From Kineosporia mesophila (GTDB taxonomy: Bacteria; Actinomycetota; Actinomycetes; Actinomycetales; Kineosporiaceae): a stretch of DNA of 64,000 nucleotides. The position numbers and the translations under genes are program-made. Under the pieces are notes generated by a model. The model saw only the letters and a list, made by a program, of their open reading frames with translations, was not told the origin of the DNA and made no database searches. Positions 48,166 through 56,407 of the stretch are shown piece after piece. The stretch covers positions 1 to 64,000 of the forward strand of contig NZ_JAJOMA010000009.1 in the NCBI RefSeq assembly GCF_021129235.1. The letters are read 5' to 3'. The number at the start of each line of letters is the position of its first letter. Within the stretch, counting starts at the first letter, position 1.

Positions 48166-49240
48166 ACCAGGGCAGGTCGCTCACCTCGACCGTCTCACCA
48201 CTGACGGCGGCCTGCTCCACCGCCAGCGCGATGGCGTGATCGTGGCTGGCCTGCGCCAGCGGATAGGGCGCAGGACCGTCGCCCCGTCGCCAGGCCGCCA
48301 TGGCCACCATCTGGGTGAGGATCGCGATCTCCTCGTCCGGCAGCCGTAGCCCGATGAACGGGTTGGTCCACAGGATGTGCCCGTCCAGGGCGATGTACTC
48401 GCTGTCGTAGCCCTCGAGGTCGAGGTCGTAGCCGCTCTGGTGGCGCAGCAGGGGCGAGGTGAGAACGCGTCCGTCCCAACGGATCACGCTCTCGTCGTTG
48501 ATCTCGCCATGACTCCCGCGCACCAGCAGCCGGCGGGCCCGCAACCGGTTGTGCCACTGGTTGTCGGTGAAGTCGTACAGCCCCGACCGGCCCGGCCCGA
48601 AGTCGAGGGTGGCCATGGTGGTGGTGGCGGGGTGCGGTCCCATGTCTTCCCGCAGGCCGGCGCGCGTCATCGGGTCCAGCAGTTCGGCCGTCGACGTGGA
48701 GGCGCGAACCTGAACGTCGCCGAGACCGACGCCGAGGAACCCGCGCAGCAGGGCAATGGCGTGGTACTGATGAGTGGACGAGACATGCACGGACGACGGC
48801 GCGCCGATCAGTCCTGCGCGCACAGCCTCCAGGCGAGCGGAGTGCATCGGCATCAACGGGTACTGTTCCGCGACCTGAACCAGCCCGCTCTCCCCCACGC
48901 GTCCCCAAAGATCTTTCAGTGCGGTCACATCCGGTGCCGGTGGGGTCTCACTGAGGACGGCGACACCGGCCTCGACCAGCTGCTCGACGACGGCCGGATT
49001 GGCCTGCCAGGTGACCGAGCTGATCACGAAAGCCGGATCGGTCTCAGCGACGAGTTCCTCCACCGACCCGAAGACCGGCACACCCCAGCCGAGTTCACGC
49101 GCCCGCTCGGGATCCCGGGACACCACGCCGGCGATGTCCAGGATCTCGGGTACGAGCTGGGCCAGGCGGACGAAGAATCCGGCCCGCCATCCCGTGCCGA
49201 CCACGCCGCACCGCACGGGTGTGCGTCCGGATTCCCTCAT
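48158..49240 (-). CDS. Gfo/Idh/MocA-family oxidoreductase
   Basis: The 360-residue protein has an N-terminal Rossmann fold (CGVVGTGWRAGFFVRLAQL; VSRDPERARELG) and a C-terminal alpha/beta domain (RGSHGEINDESVIRWDG). The usual EKP motif is replaced by ETP (VLSETPPAPD), a departure that may alter cofactor or activity. Sugar or inositol dehydrogenase is the family norm. Part of its coding sequence (48805-48841) is duplicated at 50600. It is followed on the same strand by no other gene. Confidence 0.82.
   Translation of the reverse strand: MRESGRTPVRCGVVGTGWRAGFFVRLAQLVPEILDIAGVVSRDPERARELGWGVPVFGSVEELVAETDPAFVISSVTWQANPAVVEQLVEAGVAVLSETPPAPDVTALKDLWGRVGESGLVQVAEQYPLMPMHSARLEAVRAGLIGAPSSVHVSSTHQYHAIALLRGFLGVGLGDVQVRASTSTAELLDPMTRAGLREDMGPHPATTTMATLDFGPGRSGLYDFTDNQWHNRLRARRLLVRGSHGEINDESVIRWDGRVLTSPLLRHQSGYDLDLEGYDSEYIALDGHILWTNPFIGLRLPDEEIAILTQMVAMAAWRRGDGPAPYPLAQASHDHAIALAVEQAAVSGETVEVSDLPWSV
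48805..48841. repeat. 37-nt duplicated segment, copy 1 (inside the Gfo/Idh gene)
   Basis: This segment matches 50600-50636 at 33 of 37 positions, the last 24 identical, in the same orientation. It encodes RLEAVRAGLIG of the oxidoreductase on the minus strand. Confidence 0.7.
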
Positions 49241-49275
49241 TGTGTTTTCCCTTCGGACAGGCCAGGTTTCCTGGC

Positions 49276-49938
49276 TCAGGTGTCGAATCCGTTGCGGAGT
49301 AGTCGCGCGCCTCGGCGGATGTCCGCGCGAACACGTTCTCGGCAGGTGGCAGCGTCGGGGACGGGGTCACTCAGGTTGCGGCCGAGGCTGCGGTAGAAGA
49401 CCTCGAACAGCCCCGCCAACGCGACGGCGGTCAGGCGCAGCTCAGCGTCGGTCGGGGCGGGGTCCGGGCGGGTGGCGAGGGCATCGTGCAGCGCATCGAC
49501 GAGCTGTTCCATCGAGCGGCGGCGGCTGTCTTTGAGGGCAGCGGTGGAGGCAACCATGGCCCCGAATCGCCGCACGGCAAGGAGCTGTTCCCGCGGCGCG
49601 GCGCCGTGGCCGGTGAGCTGGTCCAGTTCGGCGTCGAGCGTGTCCACGACAGCGGTGACCGCCGGTCCGGCGGGGTCGGCGACGCGGGTGCACACCTGCT
49701 CGATGATGTCGGGCCATCGATCGATGAGCAGTGATTCCTTGCTGCGGAAATGATTGAAGACGGTCTTCTCGGTGACTCCGCACGCCTTGGCCACATCGGC
49801 CACGGTCACCGCGTCGAACCCCCGCTCCAGGAACAACGCGGTGGCCGTGTCGGACAGGAGCTGACGCAACTCCAAGCGCCGACGCTCCCTCAGGGACGTC
49901 GTAGCCACCGTTCCGGGCATCGCCGTGCCGGGTTTCAC
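49276..49938 (-). CDS. TetR-family regulator
   Basis: The 220-residue protein has the HTH TVADVAKACGVTEKTVFNHF, then RSKESL, at about 45-75, and the helical domain ends RRGARLLRNG. GTG 49938 has GGAGG 9 nt upstream; ATG 49920 is possible. The divergent spacer contains two near-identical TTACAG palindromes, one near each gene, so it probably represses itself and the SRPBCC gene. Confidence 0.88.
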   Translation of the reverse strand: MKPGTAMPGTVATTSLRERRRLELRQLLSDTATALFLERGFDAVTVADVAKACGVTEKTVFNHFRSKESLLIDRWPDIIEQVCTRVADPAGPAVTAVVDTLDAELDQLTGHGAAPREQLLAVRRFGAMVASTAALKDSRRRSMEQLVDALHDALATRPDPAPTDAELRLTAVALAGLFEVFYRSLGRNLSDPVPDAATCRERVRADIRRGARLLRNGFDT

Positions 49939-49986
49939 CAGCTCACCTCCTCGTCACCGCTGACCGTGCTCGGTCCGCCAGCTACC

Positions 49987-50001
49987 TTACAGGGACTGTA
50001 A
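49987..50001. promoter_or_regulatory. TetR operator, copy 1
   Basis: TTACAGGGACTGTAA is a perfect palindrome with a 3-nt centre, 49 nt upstream of the TetR gene start. Confidence 0.7.
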
Positions 50002-50050
50002 CAAGTCGCCCTCCACGACACGCGGACATTGCGTACAGCCACTGTTTTCT

Positions 50051-50065
50051 TTACAGTCCCTGTAC
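50051..50065. promoter_or_regulatory. TetR operator, copy 2
   Basis: TTACAGTCCCTGTAC differs from a perfect palindrome only in the last base. It is the reverse-complement relative of copy 1, starting 64 nt from it and ending 48 nt before the SRPBCC gene. Confidence 0.7.
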
Positions 50066-50113
50066 CAACGACGGTGGGAACGACTTGCCGTCCTCACGAC
50101 ACCTGGAGCAGAC

Positions 50114-50596
50114 ATGGCCGACATGCACATCGTGCGGACCTATCCGCGATCGGCCGACATCGTCTGGAAGGCCCTCACCGACCCGGCCCTGGTGCCGCTG
50201 TGGACCTCGACCGGACAGGGCGGGCGTCCCGAAGGCTTCACCCCGGTCGTGGGCTGCACGTTCCGGTTCGTCGGCAAGCCGTTCCCGGGCTGGGACGGCA
50301 TCGTGCGCTGCGAGGTGACGGAGGTCCAGGCCCCGACCCTGCTGCGGTACACCTGGCGGAACAAGCCCGAGGACCGGCCCACCCTGGTCAGCTACCTCCT
50401 CGAACCGGTCAGCGACGGCGATACGCGCCTGACCTGGACCCACACCGGCTTCCGGGGTGTCGAGGGCTTCATCATGTCCACGCTGCTGGGCCGGGTGCGG
50501 ACCAAGATGCTGTCCGAGGGCCTGCCCGCAGTCCTGGCCGACCTTGACGAGAACGGGCAGCTCACGCCGGCCAGCACGCTGCGCCCGCGCACCTGA
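50114..50596 (+). CDS. SRPBCC/AHSA1-family protein
   Basis: The 160-residue protein has an AHSA1-like START fold: HIVRTYPRSADIVWKALTDP, WTSTGQGG, then EVTEVQAPTLLRYTWR and TRLTWTHTGFRG. It binds a hydrophobic ligand or acts as a stress-response lipid-transfer-like protein. The ATG follows GGAGCAG. It is likely repressed by the divergent TetR through the paired operators. It is not adjacent to the polyketide genes, so a cyclase role is not supported. Confidence 0.82.
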   Translation: MADMHIVRTYPRSADIVWKALTDPALVPLWTSTGQGGRPEGFTPVVGCTFRFVGKPFPGWDGIVRCEVTEVQAPTLLRYTWRNKPEDRPTLVSYLLEPVSDGDTRLTWTHTGFRGVEGFIMSTLLGRVRTKMLSEGLPAVLADLDENGQLTPASTLRPRT

Positions 50597-50599
50597 TGC

Positions 50600-50636
50600 C
50601 GATCGGCCCTCGGCGCACAGCCTCCAGGCGAGCGGA
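50600..50636. repeat. 37-nt duplicated segment, copy 2
   Basis: This is an intergenic copy of 48805-48841, 33 of 37 bases identical, starting 4 nt after the SRPBCC stop. It probably marks a past duplication or recombination that moved a scrap of the Gfo/Idh gene. Confidence 0.7.
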
Positions 50637-50644
50637 CGATCAGG

Positions 50645-50830
50645 TCACCACAGGGTTTTGAAGTAATCGGCGAAGGCCTGATCCTCGCAGTCACCCAGCC
50701 AGTGGTCCTTGCCGGCCGGCACCACGTCGTCGGTCACGAGGCCGCCGTCCTTGTCGATCCTCATCGCAATACCGTGGTCATTGATGCATTTGACCTGGGC
50801 GCGCAGGTGGTCGGCGTAGTTCGCTGGATA
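50645..50830 (-). pseudogene. Possible C-terminal scrap of a small secreted protein
   Basis: The minus frame reads PANYADHLRAQVKCINDHGI, then MRIDKDGGLVTDDVVPAG, ending FKTLW and TGA at 50645-50647, with good third-position bias. It resembles the Cys-containing end of small actinobacterial lipoproteins that accompany ABC exporters. No start, signal peptide or ribosome-binding site remains and the upstream end runs into a sensor-kinase fragment in another frame. Confidence 0.45.
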
Positions 50831-50981
50831 CGGAAAGGGTTCCGGAGTGTGGGGTGGTGAGTTCGCGGGCGAGCGCCAGACCCAGCCCGCTGCCGCCGGT
50901 GCTACGGCTCCGGGAGATGTCGGCCCGCCAGAATCGGTCGAACACCTTCTCCAGGGCCTCGGGCCTGCTCGTCGGCGGGAT
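50823..50981 (-). pseudogene. Sensor histidine kinase ATPase-domain fragment
   Basis: The minus frame reads RPEALEKVFDRFWRADISRS, followed by RSTGGSGLGLALARELTTPHSG, the F- and G2-box region of a histidine kinase. The rest of the kinase is absent. It is fused out of frame to the possible lipoprotein scrap. Confidence 0.75.
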
Positions 50982-50996
50982 CGGCGTGGCCAGCAC

Positions 50997-51128
50997 GATG
51001 TGGTGATCTCCGTGCTGGAGCGGCGCTCGGAGATCGGCCGGCGCCGGGCCCTGGGGTCCCACCGCGGTCAGATCCGGGCCCATCGGGCGGCCCGGCTGAT
51101 GCCCACCGAGGTCCTGGGCACGGCCTAG
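50997..51128 (+). pseudogene. MacB/FtsX permease fragment with internal deletion
   Basis: The plus frame reads DVVISVLERRSEIGRRRALG, then SHRGQIR, directly joined to RAARLMPTEVLGTA and a TAG. These are the cytosolic loop and the extreme C-terminus of a MacB-type permease; the membrane helices between them are deleted. Its stop overlaps the convergent stop of the next gene. Confidence 0.75.
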
Positions 51129-52141
51129 CGTCCTTCGCCGGCCAGTAGGCTCCGCGCCTGGTCGAGCACCGAATCCTGCGCCGGCCGCGGCTTCCAGCCC
51201 AGCCGGTCCTGAGCCTTCTGGCTGGAGGCCTCGCGAACGATCCCGAGTTCCGGAACGGCCAGCGCGGCGCGGGGGTTGAACCGCGCCGCCAGCCGCACCG
51301 CCCAGTCCGGCATGGTTCGGGTCGGAACCTGCGCGGCCGCGTCCCCCAGGTTCTCCCGCATCACCGCAGCGATCTGCGGCAGCGTCAACGTGCCGGCCGC
51401 GGCCAGGAACCGTTCGCCGGCCGCCGCGGGGTCGGTCATGGCCCGCACGTGCAGGTCCGCGACGTCGCGCACGTCGACCACCCCGATGGTCATTTTCGGC
51501 AGGGCGGGCAGGGTGCCCTTCAGCAGGCTGTCGATCAGGCCCGCCCACAGCGAGAGGTCCGGGCCCAGGGCCGGGCCGAACACGGCGACCGGGTTCACCA
51601 CGGCCAGTTCCATACCTTCTTGGCGGACGAAGTCCCAGGCAGCGCGCTCGGCCGCCAGTTTGGACTTCGGGTAGGCGGCCATCTCCTCACCGTCCGGGTT
51701 GCTCCAGTCCGCTTCGGTGAAGGTCCGCTGTTGTCCGTGGCCGTATTTGACGGCGGCGAAGGACGAGGTGAGGACGGTCCGCCTCACCCCGGCCGTGCGG
51801 GCGGCCTGTAGCACTCTCAGCGCGCCCTGCCGGGCCGGTTCGATGACCTCGTCCTCGTGCCGGGGTTTGGCCTGCGGCACCGGGGAGGCGACGTGCAGCA
51901 CGTAGTCGCATCCCTGCACCGCCTGCTTCCAGCCGTCGTCGGCCATCAGGTCGGCCACGGCGAAGGACAGGGCCGGGCCGTTCTCCCCGGTCATGGCCCG
52001 GACGTCGGCCTCCCGCCGCAGCGAGCGCACGGTCGTGCGGACGCGAAAGCCCTCGTGCAGCAGACGTGCGACGCAGTGGGCGCCCACGAATCCGGTCCCG
52101 CCGGTCACCAGTACCAGTTCGCCACTCACATCTGTCTCCAT
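51125..52141 (-). CDS. NAD-dependent epimerase/dihydroflavonol-reductase-like enzyme
   Basis: The 338-residue extended SDR has VTGGTGFVGAHCVARLLHEG, an Arg after beta-2 (TTVRSLRRE, favouring NADP), the loop DYVLHVASPVPQAKP, active-site TSSFAAV and YPKSK (Tyr and Lys), and a substrate domain. It reduces a carbonyl, as in methylglyoxal, vestitone or flavanone reductases. ATG 52141 was chosen where the fold begins; the longer open frame upstream has no bias. It diverges from the AraC gene. Confidence 0.87.
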   Translation of the reverse strand: METDVSGELVLVTGGTGFVGAHCVARLLHEGFRVRTTVRSLRREADVRAMTGENGPALSFAVADLMADDGWKQAVQGCDYVLHVASPVPQAKPRHEDEVIEPARQGALRVLQAARTAGVRRTVLTSSFAAVKYGHGQQRTFTEADWSNPDGEEMAAYPKSKLAAERAAWDFVRQEGMELAVVNPVAVFGPALGPDLSLWAGLIDSLLKGTLPALPKMTIGVVDVRDVADLHVRAMTDPAAAGERFLAAAGTLTLPQIAAVMRENLGDAAAQVPTRTMPDWAVRLAARFNPRAALAVPELGIVREASSQKAQDRLGWKPRPAQDSVLDQARSLLAGEGR

Positions 52142-52295
52142 CTGTTCCGGAAGCCACAAATGGTACGGGGCGATGTCAGGGCGGGACTGGGCGAGGCCTG
52201 CTTCTTTGTCGTGGCCGGTGCGGGCGATATAGCCTGGTTCCGCAACAGCTTCGAGCTCACCGTCCGGACGGTACGAAAGGTTCGGGGACAGCAGC

Positions 52296-53231
52296 GTGTA
52301 CGACGGGAACGAGACCGGTTCGATCGGCACCGGGAGCCAGTACCGCGACGCGTTCCTGGAGCTGCACGGATCCGGGCGGATGACGGTGGACGAGGGCACG
52401 CCCTGGGCCGGGCGCCTGGACTGGCAGCGCTCCAGCCGGTACGGCATCGCCCTGTGCGGCGGCGTGCGGGAAGAGTTCACCCGGGGGCGCCGCGACATCC
52501 GCAGCGCCCCCCGCGGCACGTTCGAGATGCTCATGCCGATCGCCGGGGCGGCCCGGGTGGAGCAGGGACCTGCTTCTGGTGAGATCGGCCCGGGGTCGCT
52601 GGCGCTGTGCGAGATCGACCGGCCGGTGGGACTCGCCCACGGGCTCGACTTCACCTCGATCGCGGTGATCGTGCCGGCCGAGGAGATCGAGCGCCGAAGT
52701 CCCGCCGCGGTCCGCCGCCCACCGGCCCTCGACGGGCTCAGCGGGGTCGGGCGGCTGATCCGGCAGATGATCACCACGCTGCACCAGGAACGCCGGCAGC
52801 TGGCCGAGGCGAGCTTCGACTTCGCGGCCGACCAGCTGCTGGACCTGGTGCTCTTCGCGGCCGACGGGGCGGGTGACGCGGCCCCGCTCGATCAGCGGGC
52901 GCGGGTGGAGGCCGAGATCCGGCTGTACATCCGCCGGCACGCCGCCGAGCCCGACCTCAACATTGTCGTCGTCGCCCGGGCCCTGGGCTGGTCGGCCCGC
53001 TACCTGCAGGACGTACTCAACGCCGCCGGCACGACCGCCCGCGACCTGATCCGTTCCGAGCGCCTGCTGCTGGCCCGCTCACGCCTGACCAGTGCCGGCT
53101 GGGCGGAATGTTCGATCGCGCAGGTCGCCCACTCCTGCGGGTTCACCAGCCAGGCCTCCTTCGCGACCGTCTACCGCCGGGAGTTCGGCCGCTCTCCCCG
53201 TGAGGCCCGACGGTCGGCCGCTCAGACCTGA
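52296..53231 (+). CDS. AraC-family transcriptional regulator
   Basis: The 311-residue protein has a cupin-like N-terminal sensing domain (about 20-170) and a double HTH at about 205-305, with VVVARALGWSARYLQDVLNA and IAQVAHSCGFTSQASFATVY. GTG start. It lies between the divergent reductase at 52141 and the convergent SDR at 53977, whose end it overlaps by 10 nt. Control of the adjacent reductase is likely. Confidence 0.87.
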   Translation: MYDGNETGSIGTGSQYRDAFLELHGSGRMTVDEGTPWAGRLDWQRSSRYGIALCGGVREEFTRGRRDIRSAPRGTFEMLMPIAGAARVEQGPASGEIGPGSLALCEIDRPVGLAHGLDFTSIAVIVPAEEIERRSPAAVRRPPALDGLSGVGRLIRQMITTLHQERRQLAEASFDFAADQLLDLVLFAADGAGDAAPLDQRARVEAEIRLYIRRHAAEPDLNIVVVARALGWSARYLQDVLNAAGTTARDLIRSERLLLARSRLTSAGWAECSIAQVAHSCGFTSQASFATVYRREFGRSPREARRSAAQT

Positions 53232-53977
53232 GTCGCCCCGCCGTCCACGAAAAGTTCGGTGCCGGTGATGAAACGACTCTGGGACGAGGCCAGGAACAGC
53301 ACCGCATCGGCCACCTCCTGCGGCGTCGCGATCCGGCCCAGCGGGATCTTCGAGACCAGGTACTGCTTGGTCGCCCTCGCCTGTTCGGTGTCCGCCCCGC
53401 CGAATGCCGCGTTCAGACCGGGGGTTTCGGTCGTCCCGGCACTGACCGCATTGACCCGGACACCTCTGCCTCGCAGTTCCTGGGCCCAGGTGCGGGCGAA
53501 GGAACGCACGGCCGCCTTGGTCGCCGAGTACACCCCGAACCCCTCGACCCCTTCCACCGTCCAGCAGGAGGCCGACAGCACCACGGCCGCGTGGTCGTTC
53601 AGCAACGGCAGGGCCTTCTGCACGGTGAAGACCGTCCCCTTCACGTGCACGCCGAGCAGGAGGTCCAGGTGCTCCTCGGTGATCTGCCCCAGCGGGGCCG
53701 CTTCCCCCAGCCCGGCGTTGGCGAACAAGACGTCCACCCGCCGCCCGTCCCCGCCGACCGTCGCGTACAGACGGTCGAGGTCCGCGGCCTGAGCCACGTC
53801 CCCGGGCACCCCCACGCAACCGCGACCGATCGAGGCGACCGCCGCGTCCACTGCTTCCTTGCGGCGGCCGGTCAGATAGACCACCGCCCCTTCGCCGGCG
53901 AAGCGGCGGGCAGCGGCCAGGCCGATCCCCGCCGAGCCGCCGGTAACCACCGCGGTCTTGCCGTCGAGCTGACCCAC
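53222..53977 (-). CDS. Short-chain dehydrogenase/reductase
   Basis: The 251-residue classical SDR has TGGSAGIG, the acceptor turn TGRRKEAV (Arg pair, NADP), FANAGLG in place of NNAG, Ser in LSASCWTV, YSATK and a C-terminal GTELFVDGGATQV. GTG 53977 follows GGAGGA. The frame continues open upstream without bias. It ends in a 10-nt convergent overlap with the AraC gene. Substrate unknown. Confidence 0.89.
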   Translation of the reverse strand: MGQLDGKTAVVTGGSAGIGLAAARRFAGEGAVVYLTGRRKEAVDAAVASIGRGCVGVPGDVAQAADLDRLYATVGGDGRRVDVLFANAGLGEAAPLGQITEEHLDLLLGVHVKGTVFTVQKALPLLNDHAAVVLSASCWTVEGVEGFGVYSATKAAVRSFARTWAQELRGRGVRVNAVSAGTTETPGLNAAFGGADTEQARATKQYLVSKIPLGRIATPQEVADAVLFLASSQSRFITGTELFVDGGATQV

Positions 53978-54152
53978 GAAATCCTCCAGATGAGCGAAAC
54001 CACAGACAGGACATCGGTGCACATGTGCCCGGCGCCTGCGCTCCACTCTGGCGGGCCGCGCTCGCAAGATCTTTCGCTGCGGCGCACGCTTCTTCTTCTC
54101 CGACGCGTCAAGGGTCCGAGCCAGCCGTACCCCGTCGCCGACGCACGCGCCC

Positions 54153-55229
54153 CTAGGCGACGGTCAGCGCCGCCTGGATGTCGAACTCGACCGCGTCGGC
54201 GCGGGCCACGTAGACCGTCTGGCGCAGTTGCTGGCCGATCATCCGGACCACGCCACGTGGGCCCTCGTAGGTCAGGCCCTCGGAGCTGGGGATGATGTCG
54301 GCGACGTCCAGCGAGCGGGCCCGGCGCACCAGCTGGGCCAGGAGGATCATTGCCTCGTAACAGGATTCGCCGATGCTGTTGAGCGCCGGGGAGCCTTCGC
54401 CGAAGCGGGAGTAGTAGCGGCCGGCGAACTCCAGGCCGCTGGTGGTGTTCAGCCCCTCGAAGTAGCCCGCGGCGGAGTACAGCCCCTGGTTGCTCTCCGG
54501 CCCACCGGCCAGCAGCATGTTCTCCTCCACGTGCGGGCTCAGCCGGGGGATGGCGTCGCAGATGCGGCGGGCGCCGAACTCCCGGTTGAAGCGCACGCCG
54601 TCGTCGCCCACCAGCAGGGACAGCACGCCCTCGGCGCCGCTGGCCTCGATCCGGTCGACGATCTGCTCGAAGTTCTCGCTGCCCAGCGGCACGTAGAGCT
54701 CGCCCAGCAAGGGACGACCGGCGCTGCGCGCGTGCTCCCGCGCGGCCTGGGCGGTCAGGCGGGGCCAGACGTAGTCGTTGCCGACCAGGATCCAGCGCTG
54801 GATACCGTACTCGGCCCGCATCCAGTCCATCGCCGGCAGGAGCTGGTCGCGGGGTGTCTCCCCGGTCATGAAGACGCCCGGGGTGGACTCGTGGCCCTCG
54901 TGCAGGGGCGCGTAGGTGTAGGGCACCCGGCCGAAGGTCACCGGCGCCACCGCCTGACGCACCGGGGAGATGTGCCACCCGGTGACCGCGTCGATGCGGC
55001 CGCTCGTGATGAGCGCGTCGATCTCGCGGGCCACCCACTGCGGTGGCGCCGCGCCGTCGACCAGGACGGTCGTGACCGGCCGGCCGAGAAGGCCACCGTC
55101 GGCGTTGATCTCCTCGACGGCCAGCTCGATGCAGGACTCGCAGGAGGGCCCGTAGATACCGGCCGGCCCACGCAGCGGCACGATGCAGGCGACGACGACG
55201 TCGTGGCGTTCCCGACCGGCGCGGCCCAC
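54153..55229 (-). CDS. AmiC/NhhC-like cytosolic amide sensor
   Basis: The 358-residue protein is a periplasmic-binding-protein-type fold (VACIVPLRGPAGIYGPSCES; ELAVEEINADGGLLGRPVTT) with no signal peptide or lipobox, so it stays in the cytosol. This is the form of AmiC and of the NhhC/NhlC regulators of Rhodococcus nitrile hydratase genes, which sense amides. It follows the MarR gene by 2 nt. It probably binds an amide and modulates the MarR partner. A true uptake binding protein is disfavoured because no permease is nearby. Confidence 0.82.
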   Translation of the reverse strand: MGRAGRERHDVVVACIVPLRGPAGIYGPSCESCIELAVEEINADGGLLGRPVTTVLVDGAAPPQWVAREIDALITSGRIDAVTGWHISPVRQAVAPVTFGRVPYTYAPLHEGHESTPGVFMTGETPRDQLLPAMDWMRAEYGIQRWILVGNDYVWPRLTAQAAREHARSAGRPLLGELYVPLGSENFEQIVDRIEASGAEGVLSLLVGDDGVRFNREFGARRICDAIPRLSPHVEENMLLAGGPESNQGLYSAAGYFEGLNTTSGLEFAGRYYSRFGEGSPALNSIGESCYEAMILLAQLVRRARSLDVADIIPSSEGLTYEGPRGVVRMIGQQLRQTVYVARADAVEFDIQAALTVA

Positions 55230-55231
55230 GC

Positions 55232-55663
55232 TCAGGTCTCCAGGTAGGCGCTCAGCCGCCCGAGCACGGCCAGCGCCGAGGCCAGCTCCTCGGCACCGAC
55301 GGCCTGGGCCAGTTCACGCTCCAGCAGCTGCCCCTGCCGCTCGAGCTTCTTCATCCGGGTGCGGCCGCGGGCCGAGAAGGTGACCAGGATGCGGCGGCGG
55401 TCGAGGGAGTCGGTGCGCCGGTAGATCCAGTTGTCGGAGACCAGCTTGTCGACGAGCCGGGAGATCGACGGCGCCGGCAACGAGGTCGCGAACGCGATCT
55501 CGCTCATGGTCAGGCCCGGCTCGGGGACCAGGACGGACAGCACCCGCCACTGCTCGGCCGAGATGCCCGAGACATCGAGCGCGTCGGACATCCGCGCGTC
55601 GAGCTGGCGGCCGACGCGAGAGACGAGCCGGCTCAGCCCGCCCACGTCGGTACTGGTGGTCAC
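55232..55663 (-). CDS. MarR-family regulator of the nitrile hydratase locus
   Basis: The 143-residue winged-helix protein has VLSVLVPEPGLTMSEIAFAT, SLPAPSISRLVDKLVSDNW and the wing YRRTDSLDRRRILVTFSARG. It recalls the NhhD regulator that acts with NhhC in Rhodococcus. GTG start with GGGAGC. It forms a unit with the amide sensor and has a palindrome-like site at 55683-55706 directly upstream, so it should autoregulate and control the NHase, amidase and cobalt genes. Confidence 0.85.
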   Translation of the reverse strand: MTTSTDVGGLSRLVSRVGRQLDARMSDALDVSGISAEQWRVLSVLVPEPGLTMSEIAFATSLPAPSISRLVDKLVSDNWIYRRTDSLDRRRILVTFSARGRTRMKKLERQGQLLERELAQAVGAEELASALAVLGRLSAYLET

Positions 55664-55682
55664 AAGCAGCTCCCGGGGCCGT

Positions 55683-55706
55683 GGTTACTTCCGGACGAGA
55701 ATAACC
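55683..55706. promoter_or_regulatory. Putative MarR site 1 (marR promoter)
   Basis: GGTTACTTCC at 55683 and GAGAATAACC to 55706 form an imperfect palindrome with GGTTA/TAACC arms. It shares TTACTTCC with site 3 at 56408. Confidence 0.55.
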
Positions 55707-55723
55707 GCCGGACCTGGTCGCTG

Positions 55724-56239
55724 TCAGGCCTGCTCAGCGCCCGATCGCAGAGCCACCGGCCGCTTCAGACCGGAAGCAAGGAGTTCGGAGGCGATCCCGA
55801 ACCCGGCCCCCACGAGCACGGTGACGGCGGCCACCAGGGCCGGGTTGCCGATCCCGGTGCTGGTGATCGGTGTCCCCGTCGCCGCCGAGGTGCCCACGGT
55901 CATGGCGAACCCGAAGACGATCGCGGGCGCCGGCCCGAGGACCGCCAGGCGGGGTGTCTGGACCATGACGAAACTGCCCAGCCCGACGGCCACCGCCACG
56001 ACCACGGGGGTCCCGCCGGCGGCGTCGGCCCCCAGCAGCGTGATCGTGGCGATGACGATCCCGGCCAGGTTCGAGGCCACCGACCTGAGGTAGCCCGACG
56101 TGCCGGTGCCCACGAAGAAGAACGACGCCCAGGCCAGGAACAGCACCCAGACCGGCAGGTCCCAGACCACCGCCGTCAGCCAGGTCGAGACCGCTCCGAG
56201 GATCCCCACCGCCACCGCGAGCGCATTCTGTTCCGACAT
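55724..56239 (-). CDS. DUF1097 membrane protein
   Basis: The 171-residue protein has five or six membrane segments beginning ALAVAVGILGAVSTWLTAVV, then VWVLFLAWASFFFVGTG and TPVVVAVAVGLGSFVMV, the DUF1097 pattern. ATG 56239 follows GGAGGA. Members often sit by amide or nitrogen metabolism genes. Here it lies between marR and the amidase, so amide or ammonium passage is possible but not shown. Confidence 0.75.
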   Translation of the reverse strand: MSEQNALAVAVGILGAVSTWLTAVVWDLPVWVLFLAWASFFFVGTGTSGYLRSVASNLAGIVIATITLLGADAAGGTPVVVAVAVGLGSFVMVQTPRLAVLGPAPAIVFGFAMTVGTSAATGTPITSTGIGNPALVAAVTVLVGAGFGIASELLASGLKRPVALRSGAEQA

Positions 56240-56323
56240 CGCATTCCTCCTGTGTCCGGGCCCGCCGTCCGGGCCGTTCCCCCACCGTGGCCGGGGCGCG
56301 TCGCGTCCGCATCACTCCCATGA

Positions 56324-56343
56324 AACTTCCATGTGAAATAGTT
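56324..56343. promoter_or_regulatory. Putative MarR site 2 (DUF1097 promoter)
   Basis: AACTTCCATGTGAAATAGTT has AACT/AGTT arms and the shared ACTTCC core. It lies 85 nt before the DUF1097 start and about 100 nt before the amidase. Confidence 0.45.
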
Positions 56344-56407
56344 TTGATCGGCATCGTCACACCTGGACCAGCGCCATGGGCGGCTCGTACGCTCGCCCCG
56401 CAGTCAC

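Noticed and set aside
50114-50596. SRPBCC protein as another polyketide cyclase
   Set aside because: It is 32 kb from the PKS genes, reads as AHSA1-like and is paired with a TetR regulator.
54153-55229. Amide uptake system based on the binding protein
   Set aside because: There is no signal peptide and no ABC permease or ATPase nearby; sensor role fits better.
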